Of a stretch of DNA of 5,845 nt, positions 1 to 5,047 are shown piece by piece. Location of the stretch: assembly GCA_003488655.1 (NCBI GenBank), contig DNKW01000048.1:1-5845 (forward strand). Direction: 5' to 3'. The notes beneath the pieces were generated by a model. The model saw only the letters and a list, made by a program, of their open reading frames with translations, was not told the DNA's origin and searched no databases. How positions within the stretch are numbered: the stretch's first letter is position 1; each line of letters begins with the position of its first letter. The position numbers and the translations under genes were made by a program. Origin of the DNA: Candidatus Altimarinota bacterium (lineage in GTDB: Bacteria > Patescibacteriota > Gracilibacteria > BD1-5 > UBA2023).

Positions 1-1
1 T

Positions 2-43
2 TCATCTGTCCAGTATCACATTATGTGTGGTACTGGATGATGA
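2..43 (+). promoter_or_regulatory. Hairpin in the rpsJ leader
   Basis: A long inverted repeat lies about 30 bases upstream of the S10 start. The inner stem pairs 9-21 with 25-37 (13 pairs, two of them G-U, loop TAT at 22-24). An outer stem pairs 2-6 with 39-43, with a small internal bulge. No T-run follows, so it does not look like an intrinsic terminator. It may be a leader element controlling the ribosomal genes, or a processing structure at the end of an upstream transcript; the left edge hides which. The structure is seen directly, the role is inferred. Confidence 0.5.
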
Positions 44-74
44 GCATATACTTCTCTATTATCTTTCACTCTCT

Positions 75-395
75 ATGGCTTCTAAGAAAACAGCAAACAT
101 CCGTATTATTGTACGAGCATTTGAACACAAACTCGTTGACGAAGCAGTGAAGAAAATCGTTACAACCGCACAGGATTCTGGGGCTACCGTTGTGGGACCA
201 GTTCCACTCCCAACGAAGATTGAAAAGGTGACAGTTCACCGCTCAACATTCGTTAACTCCGATGCTCGTGAACAATTCGAAATTCGTCGTCATAAAAGAC
301 TTCTTGATATTGTAGAGCCAACGGCTAAAACTTTGGAACTTCTTCAGTCTATCAATATTCCTTCCGGAGTAGGAGTAGAAATCAAGGTTTCCTAA
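75..395 (+). CDS. rpsJ: 30S ribosomal protein S10
   Basis: This encodes 106 residues, the usual S10 length. S10 sits in the head of the small ribosomal subunit and, with NusB, also takes part in transcription antitermination in many bacteria. The family pattern is clear: an early strand and helix (IRIIVRAFEHKLVDEAVKKI), the loop segment GPVPLPTKIEKVTVHRS, the basic EQFEIRRHKRLLDI stretch, and a C-terminal segment ending VGVEIKVS. The ATG at 75 (MASKKTANIRIIV) fits the family N-terminus. A GTG at 27 is in frame but lies inside the leader hairpin and would add residues S10 lacks. No Shine-Dalgarno is present; the start follows a pyrimidine-rich stretch (CTTTCACTCTCT). It ends in TAA and contains no TGA codon. 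In most bacteria S10 is followed by rplC; here the next gene is rpmB, 40 bases downstream. Confidence 0.96.
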   Translation: MASKKTANIRIIVRAFEHKLVDEAVKKIVTTAQDSGATVVGPVPLPTKIEKVTVHRSTFVNSDAREQFEIRRHKRLLDIVEPTAKTLELLQSINIPSGVGVEIKVS

Positions 396-435
396 TTTAT
401 TCTAAAAAAATAATTCGTAATAATCCCCCTCGACT

Positions 436-633
436 ATGTCTCGCGTTTGTCAACTCACTGGTAAAAGAACCGCTGTTGGAAATAATGTTTCTCATTCCAT
501 GAGAAGAACAAAAAGAAAATTTTACCCAAATCTTTTCTGGAGAAATGTAAAAGATCCTGCTACAGGAGTAACTTTCCGCGTAAAACTTTCCGCAACTGCT
601 ATTAAAACACTGAAGAAAAAAGGTATTTTATAA
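436..633 (+). CDS. rpmB: 50S ribosomal protein L28
   Basis: This 65-residue basic protein matches L28. It opens [20 protein letters not shown] (the family has C-x-x-TGK-x-x-x-x-GN-x-x-SH), continues [11 protein letters not shown], and has the [20 protein letters not shown]-terminal part. L28 is a late-assembly protein of the large ribosomal subunit. Only one cysteine (residue 5) is present, so it appears to be the zinc-free form. The start at 436 follows a C-rich stretch (AATCCCCCTCGACT) with no Shine-Dalgarno. The stop is TAA. It lies 40 bases after rpsJ with no terminator between, so the two are probably cotranscribed. It is commonly paired with rpmG in other bacteria, which is not the case here. 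Confidence 0.95.
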   Translation: MSRVCQLTGKRTAVGNNVSHSMRRTKRKFYPNLFWRNVKDPATGVTFRVKLSATAIKTLKKKGIL

Positions 634-639
634 GAGGGT

Positions 640-666
640 AGGGAGGAGGTTTATCTCTCCTCTTTT
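640..666 (+). terminator. Probable intrinsic terminator after rpmB
   Basis: About six bases past the rpmB stop, GAGGAG (643-648) pairs with CTCCTC (657-662). Three more outer pairs (640-642 with 663-665, two of them G-U) extend the stem around an 8-base loop, and the right arm runs into TCTTTT. The stem is short and the T-tract modest, so it may be only partly effective. The AGGAGG here is the only strong Shine-Dalgarno-like string I noticed near a gene boundary; no start codon follows it, so it is better explained as the stem. Confidence 0.5.
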
Positions 667-676
667 CACCGCTTTT

Positions 677-761
677 GCCCTGGTGGTGGAATGGTAGACA
701 CGCAGGACTTAAAATCCTGTTCCTCATGGGAGTATGGGTTCAATTCCCATCCGGGGCACCA
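677..761 (+). tRNA. tRNA-Leu (anticodon UAA), CCA encoded
   Basis: The cloverleaf can be drawn fully. The acceptor stem pairs 677-683 (GCCCTGG) with 751-757 (CCGGGGC, one G-U). The anticodon stem is 703-707 with 715-719 and the loop 708-714 is CTTAAAA, with anticodon TAA at 710-712. A class II variable arm lies around 720-733 with a short TCC/GGA stem. The T-stem pairs 734-738 with 746-750 around TTCAATT. The discriminator base is A at 758 and CCA at 759-761 is in the DNA. The long variable arm and A discriminator support leucine. It decodes UUA and, by wobble, UUG. It lies between ribosomal protein genes on the same strand and may be cotranscribed and processed out. Confidence 0.95.
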
Positions 762-767
762 TATAAT
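739..767 (+). promoter_or_regulatory. Candidate promoter for rpsP-khpA
   Basis: A perfect TATAAT (762-767) starts right after the tRNA CCA end. Seventeen bases upstream is TTCAAT (739-744), which is also the T-loop of the tRNA and matches the -35 consensus at only three of six positions. Transcription would start near 774, leaving about 36 bases before rpsP. The -10 is strong and the -35 weak, so rpsP may instead be read through from upstream. Confidence 0.35.
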
Positions 768-809
768 TTCATTCAATTTCAAATAACTATTCACTAATAA
801 TTCCATTTT

Positions 810-1040
810 ATGCTTAAGATTCGACTTTCTCGTTCAGGAAGAAAACACGTTCCATTTTTTCACATCGTCCTCACTGAACACAAACAATCTGCAAAGCATG
901 GATATATTAAAGTTCTTGGATTCTACAATCCTATCACGAAAGAGCTCAAATTCGATGAAAAAGACGCAGCACCATATCTCGCGAATGGAGCACAATACTC
1001 TGAAACTCTTGTAAAAGTTCTTTCTCGAGCAAAGAAATAG
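810..1040 (+). CDS. rpsP: 30S ribosomal protein S16
   Basis: This encodes 76 residues with the S16 signature at the N-terminus (MLKIRLSRSGRKHVPFFHIV, compare the family's KIRL-x-R-x-GRK-x-x-PF-x-x-IV) and the conserved LGFYNP at residues 37-42. S16 is an early-binding protein of the 30S body, important for assembly. The remainder (DEKDAAPYLANGAQYSETLVKVLSRAKK) matches the family's helical C-terminal part, where the ANGAQ-S-T segment is typical. The protein is at the short end of the family, without the acidic or basic tails some bacteria add. The start follows AATAATTCCATTTT with no Shine-Dalgarno. The stop is TAG and no TGA is present. khpA follows, as in many bacteria. Confidence 0.95.
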   Translation: MLKIRLSRSGRKHVPFFHIVLTEHKQSAKHGYIKVLGFYNPITKELKFDEKDAAPYLANGAQYSETLVKVLSRAKK

Positions 1041-1079
1041 TATTTCAGAATAGTGTCTTATTCCCTTATGTTTTCTCCT

Positions 1080-1319
1080 ATGACTCCAAAAGATTTTCTT
1101 TCTTTTATCATAAACGCTCTTGTTTCTCATGAAGCAGACGTGATAATCGAACAGCGAGAAGATGAGCTTGGTACACTTCTGACGTTGAAGGTAAATACTC
1201 AAGATATGGGTACTATCATAGGAAAAGAAGGGAAAACCATCAACGCTATTCGTACGGTTCTTCGTGTGTACGGTTCTAAAATGGACGCACGCGTAAATCT
1301 CAAAGTAATCGAAGATTAA
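1080..1319 (+). CDS. khpA: KH-domain RNA-binding protein KhpA
   Basis: This is a 79-residue single KH-domain protein. The RNA-binding loop is visible as IIGKEGKT (GKEG at residues 48-51), preceded by LTLKVNTQDMG and followed by the helix INAIRTVLRVYG, the order of a type II KH fold. In several Firmicutes KhpA acts with KhpB (Jag/EloR) in RNA binding and control of cell division or envelope growth; in most bacteria it lies just after rpsP, as here. I chose the ATG at 1080 because MTPKDFLSFIINALVSHEAD matches the family's start. An ATG at 1068 and a GTG at 1053 are in frame and would add 4 or 9 residues. The usual next genes rimM and trmD are missing; instead a strong terminator follows 12 bases after the TAA stop. 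Confidence 0.88.
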   Translation: MTPKDFLSFIINALVSHEADVIIEQREDELGTLLTLKVNTQDMGTIIGKEGKTINAIRTVLRVYGSKMDARVNLKVIED

Positions 1320-1331
1320 CTCTCATTTTTC

Positions 1332-1372
1332 TTAAAATAAAACTCCCGTTAAATCCGGGAGTTTTATTTTAA
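1332..1372 (+). terminator. Strong intrinsic terminator after khpA
   Basis: A perfect 17-base-pair stem pairs 1332-1348 with 1356-1372 around a 7-base loop. Its GC-rich tip (CTCCCG/CGGGAG) is flanked by A-rich and T-rich arms (AAAATAAAA and TTTTATTTT). It closes the ribosomal protein block 12 bases past the khpA stop. Because both flanks are A/T-rich it could work in either direction, but the genes on both sides run rightward. Confidence 0.9.
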
Positions 1373-1384
1373 TATCCGAAAAAC

Positions 1385-1412
1385 TTTACTTTTCGCCTTA
1401 GGTGAATATAGT
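1385..1412 (+). promoter_or_regulatory. Candidate promoter for the two-helix membrane protein gene
   Basis: TTTACT (1385-1390) and TATAGT (1407-1412) are separated by 16 bases, directly after the khpA terminator. Transcription would start near 1419, giving a leader of about 25 bases to the ATG at 1444. If the gene instead starts at the GTG at 1402, this promoter would lie inside the coding region and could not serve it. Confidence 0.45.
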
Positions 1413-1443
1413 ACGGAACAATACTCTTTTCTTTCTCTTTTTT

Positions 1444-1869
1444 ATGATTGATATAGCTTTTGCTGCAGGTTCTGCCATTGACCCGAATCAAGTATACCAA
1501 CTTGATGACATTATCCGTGTAGGAATCGCTCTCGTGGTACTTATATCCGGCTTTCTTTCCGTTATTTTCATCCTTTGGTGAGGGATGATGCTCATCCTCT
1601 CTGGAGGAAAGGATGAGAAGGTAAAACCTGCGATCAACAGTATTCGATATGCCGTGGTCGGACTCATCGTCATTATTCTTTCCATATTCGTCGCACCGAA
1701 AGTGGGGGATCTTCTCGGATTGAATGTTTCCACCTATGTTTCGCCGAAAGTGATTTTCTCCACTATTCAGGATCTTTCCGGAAAGTTCTTTGGAAATAAA
1801 AATGAAATTGATCTCTCTTCGGGGTCGAACGGGGGTGGAACACTTCCTTCTGATTTCTCTAATTTATAA
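1444..1869 (+). CDS. Type IV secretion pilin-like (TrbC/VirB2-like) two-helix membrane protein, with one UGA-Gly
   Basis: Read with UGA as glycine this is a 141-residue protein. It has a hydrophobic segment at about residues 24-45 (IRVGIALVVLISGFLSVIFI), then W-G-G-MMLILSGGKDEKVKPA, a second hydrophobic segment at about 66-84, and a Ser/Gly-rich tail. Two helices joined by a WGG...SGG...EKV-x-x-A motif is the pattern of the small pilin-like membrane proteins common in CPR genomes, distantly like TrbC/VirB2. The first Gly of WGG (residue 46, 1579-1581) is encoded by TGA. With the standard code the gene would break into a 45-residue stub and a fragment starting at 1585. The ATG at 1444 follows a long pyrimidine tract. 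An in-frame GTG at 1402 would add 14 residues and give a fuller signal peptide (R-N-N-TLFFLFFMIDIAFA, cleavage after AFA), so the true start is uncertain. A role in a secretion or conjugation pilus is inferred from family resemblance; no VirB4 or other partner is in the window. Confidence 0.82.
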
Positions 1870-1874
1870 AAAAT

Positions 1875-1906
1875 AAAAAAAGTGTTACTGTAGTAGCACT
1901 TTTTTT
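1875..1906. terminator. Bidirectional terminator between convergent genes
   Basis: A 14-pair stem (1875-1888 with 1893-1906, one T-G pair) closes on a TGTA loop, with seven A on the left and seven T on the right. It therefore presents a T-tract on both strands. It starts six bases after the stop of the rightward membrane protein gene. On the other strand it contains the TAA stop (1885-1887) of the leftward pilin gene within its stem, so one hairpin can end both transcripts. Confidence 0.88.
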
Positions 1907-3300
1907 ATTCTCTCTTCCGTTCGGTGTTTTCCGAGCAGACAATCATAATGGGTATATTCGTGATATCGGATGGTGAGAACTTTCCCCGTCACCTCGAAAC
2001 TGAGGTCTTGAACCGGAAGAGAGGAGAGCGTCTTGTTTCCGAGAGGATTTTGTCATAGAACGGTAGCCCAATCGATGGTAGTGCTCCAGTTATTTGCCCC
2101 GGAGATAGCATGAGGATAGGGGAAGCCTCAGGAGACCATATTGAGGATATTCCCCGTACCACTTTCGAGAGAATTATCTCCTCTGAGAAAATAATGAAAG
2201 GTATCGGAATACTGAACGATGCCACTATTTAAAAAATCCACTTTTACGGTGTAGTTTCCGGAAGTTATTGGTGTCGGCGAGATATTTCTTACTGTTAATA
2301 GATAGGGATTTGTCGTTGTAAAAAATTGGCTTCCTCAGGAGAATGTATATTGGAGGCTTGTTCCATTTGTAATGACATCATTTGCGGTATTTTGCAAAAC
2401 TCCATCTCCAGTAATGGTGATATCTGAGGGAGCATTTGGCGAAGTGATATTTGAAATACCAGAAAATGTAAACCGGAGATTATCGGCGGAGAAGTTTTTC
2501 GCGACTTTGAAAGTGTTTTTAAAGGTTCATCCGTCTCAGTTTCCATCTTGCAGGCTGTATATTTTCCCGTTTCCACTGCTTGCTATGAGGAGGGTGTTCC
2601 CGGAGAAATAGAGACTCGTTGGTTTTCGAATGCCATTTTCCGCTCCGAGAAGCACGGCTATACCCCCAGAGGTGATGTCATAGGACAAAACCCGATTGTT
2701 CATCGTATCGGCGATATACAGGTGGTTTCCGGACGATATGAGAGCACTCGGAGATGAAAGTTCCGTATCGATCCCCGAATGTGTGATGATATTCCCAGGA
2801 TAGAGAGTTCCTATAATTCGCGTGGTTCCTGAAAATACCGCATTTCCCGTGAAAGAGAGCGTATAGTTCGTAGTATTCTGTATCGTTGGAACGGTGAATT
2901 GTCGTATCGCAAGCTTCATAACAGCCCCCGTTTCGCTTGCCGTTCCCGAATAACTGTCGCAGTATCCCGTCAGAGTCCGAAGTCCAAGGAAAGTGATAGG
3001 AAGATTCGGTCAAAGAGTCGCGAGAAAGGCACCTGTGAGGTATTCTCCCCCGAAACTCGATTCTGTCGCATATATTCCGCTCCCCGTAATATTTCCGAAC
3101 ACTTCTGTGAGCTTCTGCTCAAAACTTTCATTTTTATTTCCTTCCTCCAGTGTTTTTTTTGTCGCCATATTCGATCCGAGTGAACTTGAAACAAACACTA
3201 TTATACTGGTCATGAGAATAGCCGAGAGAGTGATTCCGATGAGGAGTTCGATGAGGGTGAATCAGCCTTTTTTGAAATTATTATATTTTTTAAACGTCAT
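1885..3300 (-). CDS. Type IV prepilin-like protein with NHL-like segment, seven UGA-Gly codons
   Basis: With UGA as glycine this is one open frame of 471 residues ending in TAA. The N-terminus is MTFKKYNNFKKGG then FTLIELLIGITLSAIL: a basic leader, the prepilin peptidase site after Gly13, Phe at +1, Glu at +5 and a hydrophobic helix to about residue 40. This is the class III signal of type IV pilins and pseudopilins, cut by PilD-type peptidases and assembled at the inner membrane. Gly13 itself is a TGA codon (3262-3264). The other TGA codons are residues 97, 255, 258, 322, 391 and 416. Around residues 184-212 the segment SPSALISSGNHLYIADTMNNR resembles an NHL beta-propeller repeat, and 227-254 (PTSLYFSGNTLLIASSGNGK) looks like a second. 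The rest is Ser/Thr/Asn/Gly-rich and beta-like, with two cysteines (114, 454) and a basic tail. It is much longer than a major pilin, so a minor or adhesive tip pilin is plausible. The NHL call is by eye. No assembly genes are adjacent. Confidence 0.9.
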
Positions 3301-3331
3301 TTTTCATTTTTAGGAGATATTTCCAGTCTTT

Positions 3332-3359
3332 ATTGTAAGAACTTTCATTTTTTTTGCAA
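3332..3359 (-). promoter_or_regulatory. Promoter of the pilin-like gene
   Basis: On the minus strand TTGCAA (3359-3354) and TACAAT (3337-3332) are separated by 16 bases, close to the sigma-70 consensus. Transcription would start near 3325, about 25 bases before the ATG at 3300. The TTGCAA hexamer is its own reverse complement and also serves the promoter facing the other way. Confidence 0.6.
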
Positions 3360-3382
3360 AAGAAAGGGAGATGTGATAGGAT
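3354..3382 (+). promoter_or_regulatory. Promoter of the unknown gene at 3413
   Basis: TTGCAA (3354-3359), a 17-base spacer and TAGGAT (3377-3382) preceded by TGA (an extended -10, TGn) form a sigma-70-like promoter. The start point would be near 3389, leaving about 24 bases before the ATG at 3413. It shares its -35 hexamer with the leftward pilin promoter, so RNA polymerase could probably occupy only one of the two at a time. Confidence 0.55.
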
Positions 3383-3412
3383 GGGAACAATTACTTTTAA
3401 TAAAAAGATCAT

Positions 3413-4168
3413 ATGGGAAACATTGATTCCGGCTATTGAAACAATCGGCAGAAACTATCTGAATCTACAAAAAGCCAGATGGAGTTTATGGTGAACGAAT
3501 TTTTGACATCCATAGAAAAATGAAATCCTGAACAAGTGAATCAGCGGGAGCTTTTTTCAAACTACATTCGTGGCCTAAGTAATAATGAAAAAACAGAAAT
3601 AATTAAATACTTGGACGAGAGATTTTTTGACGAGCGCGACCCTCGTAAAAAAAACGGGATACTGCAATTGAAAAATGACACAAGAGAACAGCCTACTTCG
3701 CAATCTTCCAAGGAAAAAAATAACAACATCCCATTCAAGGTTATTTCTTGATACTGCGACATCGATGCGATCGGAGGATTTGCGGATGGTAGGTATTCCG
3801 TCATAGATGTTCAGCAGGCAAACGATCAAACCCGCTCCCATTATAATGATCCGAAGTTTGCTCAGGAGGGATTTGAAAGGTATGATCTCATTCTAAAAAT
3901 GGATCGAAAGAAGAATTATTATTCCAATAAGCCTATTTATATTCGCTATGAGTCAGATACTGCAAGGTTGCATATAGGTTTCGAAGGGAGGACATATTCC
4001 ATAGCCGCTCCGGCGAACACTGTTACACGAGAAGGTGTTGTAATACCAGTTCCTGGGGGTGGGAGAGTTTATCGAGAATCGACTTCCGGCTCCACTCAGA
4101 TGACCGTTGATATCGGAACCTCGAGTGCCAAACTCCATTTAATATTAGATGTTTCCTGATTGCGATAG
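3413..4168 (+). CDS. Protein of unknown function, four UGA-Gly codons
   Basis: I do not recognise this protein. With UGA as glycine the frame runs unbroken for 251 residues from the first ATG after an in-frame TAA (3401-3403) to TAG. The TGA codons are residues 9, 37, 113 and 249. No signal peptide or membrane helix is visible, so it is probably cytoplasmic. Residues 10-80 are polar and helix-like (KSQMEFMVNEFLTSIE, NEKTEIIKYLDERFFDER). Residues 85-108 are a Lys/Asn/Ser/Gln-rich linker. Residues 110-251 look beta-rich, with many Tyr and Gly (GGFADGRYSVIDVQ, KPIYIRYESDTARLHIGF, VVIPVPGGGRVY, STQMTVDIG). Under the standard code only two disconnected fragments, of 71 and 86 residues, would be seen. 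It is transcribed divergently from the pilin gene and its last 24 bases overlap the 3' end of the TatD gene. The shared promoter region hints at joint control with the pilin, but nothing more. Confidence 0.75.
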
Positions 4169-4969
4169 TATCTCTCTCCCGTACACCCGTAAACTATTCT
4201 CATATATTACTCTCTCAATCTCCGAACCACTCTCGCTTCGGAGATTTTTTATCGCTTCGAGCGTATATCGGACATTTGCCGGTTCGTTAATGGTTCCTCG
4301 GACTGCCTGTGGGGAGAGAAATGGAGCATCGGTTTCTATGAGGATTTTGCTTAATGGAAGGAGTTTTGCGGTTTCCCGAATCTTCACCGCCTTCGGATAA
4401 GTGACAATCCCGGAGAAACTGAAGAATATCTCATCGGAGTACTCCATGAGTTCCTGTGCAAATGCATAATCTTCCGAAAAACAGTGGACAATCGCTTTTT
4501 TTACCCCGGATTCTTTGATGTATCGGAGCGTATCTTCGTGGGCATCCCGAGTATGGATAATAACAGGAAGATTATATTTGAGAGCGAGTTCGGTCATTTC
4601 AAAAAACAGGATTCTCTGGGTTTCCTTTTGCTCTCCCTCGTTTCCCTCTTCAAGGTGGTAGTAATCAAACCCGATTTCCCCGACAGCGACGATATATTCG
4701 CGGTTTTCCTGCAACAATCCTTCCAATTCTCTCACCATTTCAGGGATTTCCTCTCGCGAAAGCGTCTGTCCCTCGGTCGGATGGTATCCAACCGTTGCGT
4801 AGTAGGATTCGTACCTTTTTGCGAGTTCTATCGCCTGTCTGCTCGTCTCGATGTCGCACCCGATCTGGGTCGCATATCTGATACTACTTTCTTGCATGCT
4901 CGCAACAATTTCGTCCTGTCGGAGGGCGAATTCGGGAAAATAGGTGTGGGTGTGGGTGTCGAAGAGCAT
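4145..4969 (-). CDS. TatD-family metal-dependent hydrolase (putative DNase)
   Basis: This encodes 274 residues, normal for the family. It has the TIM-barrel metal ligands in order: HTH near the start (His6, His8), Glu98 in AVGEIGFDYY, His139 in PVIIHTRDAH, His162 in IVHCFS, and Asp214 in ILIETDAPFLSP. The YHP at 62-64 is also typical. GEIGFDYY and the overall pattern are closest to the YcfH/TatD group. Characterised members are 3'-5' exonucleases or DNA-repair nucleases, and some act on D-aminoacyl-tRNA; the substrate here is not known. The start at 4969 follows GATACTCTCC on the coding strand, with no Shine-Dalgarno. The stop is TAA and there is no in-frame TGA. It is divergent from nth, so both neighbours may serve DNA maintenance. 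No terminator is visible past its stop, which lies inside the converging gene. Confidence 0.95.
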   Translation of the reverse strand: MLFDTHTHTYFPEFALRQDEIVASMQESSIRYATQIGCDIETSRQAIELAKRYESYYATVGYHPTEGQTLSREEIPEMVRELEGLLQENREYIVAVGEIGFDYYHLEEGNEGEQKETQRILFFEMTELALKYNLPVIIHTRDAHEDTLRYIKESGVKKAIVHCFSEDYAFAQELMEYSDEIFFSFSGIVTYPKAVKIRETAKLLPLSKILIETDAPFLSPQAVRGTINEPANVRYTLEAIKNLRSESGSEIERVIYENSLRVYGREILSQSGNI

Positions 4970-5000
4970 GGAGAGTATCTGTAAAATTGATATGGTATTT

Positions 5001-5029
5001 TTGATATTTTTTATATACTGGAATAGTAT
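5001..5029 (+). promoter_or_regulatory. Promoter of nth
   Basis: TTGATA (5001-5006), 17 bases, and TAGTAT (5024-5029) form a good sigma-70-like promoter. The start point would be near 5036, only about a dozen bases before the nth ATG at 5048, so the leader would be very short. Confidence 0.6.
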
Positions 5030-5031
5030 AT
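5013..5031. repeat. Inverted repeat over the nth -10 region
   Basis: ATATACT (5013-5019) and AGTATAT (5025-5031) are perfect inverted arms around GGAAT. The right arm covers most of the -10 element of the nth promoter. It could be an operator or simply the symmetry expected of AT-rich promoter DNA. Confidence 0.4.
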
Positions 5032-5047
5032 TTATTTTTCATGAAAT

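Noticed and set aside
27..74. N-terminal extension of S10 from the GTG at 27
   Set aside because: It lies within the leader hairpin and adds 16 residues that S10 proteins lack; the ATG at 75 matches the family start.
644..650. AGGAGGT as a ribosome binding site
   Set aside because: No start codon follows at a usable distance and a tRNA comes next; the string is the left arm of a terminator-like hairpin.
834..1202. 122-codon minus-strand frame opposite rpsP and khpA
   Set aside because: It is antisense to two well-recognised genes and its product is Cys/Phe/Arg-rich with no family resemblance.
1579..1581. In-frame TGA as selenocysteine or as a readthrough stop
   Set aside because: The position is Gly in the WGG motif, there are 12 such codons across three genes, and no selenoprotein family or selenocysteine-insertion hairpin is apparent.
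1989..3213. Many standard-code open frames on both strands between 1989 and 3213 that might be separate small genes or a decayed pseudogene
   Set aside because: On the minus strand a single frame from 3300 to 1885 is continuous if TGA is glycine, begins with a pilin signal and has no frameshifts. The others are shadow frames or fragments of it.
4941..4960. GTGTGG tandem repeat resembling a microsatellite
   Set aside because: It is simply the coding sequence of the Thr-His-Thr-His metal-binding start of TatD.
4484..4984. 166-codon plus-strand frame
   Set aside because: It is a shadow of the TatD gene, whose metal-ligand motifs are all intact on the minus strand.
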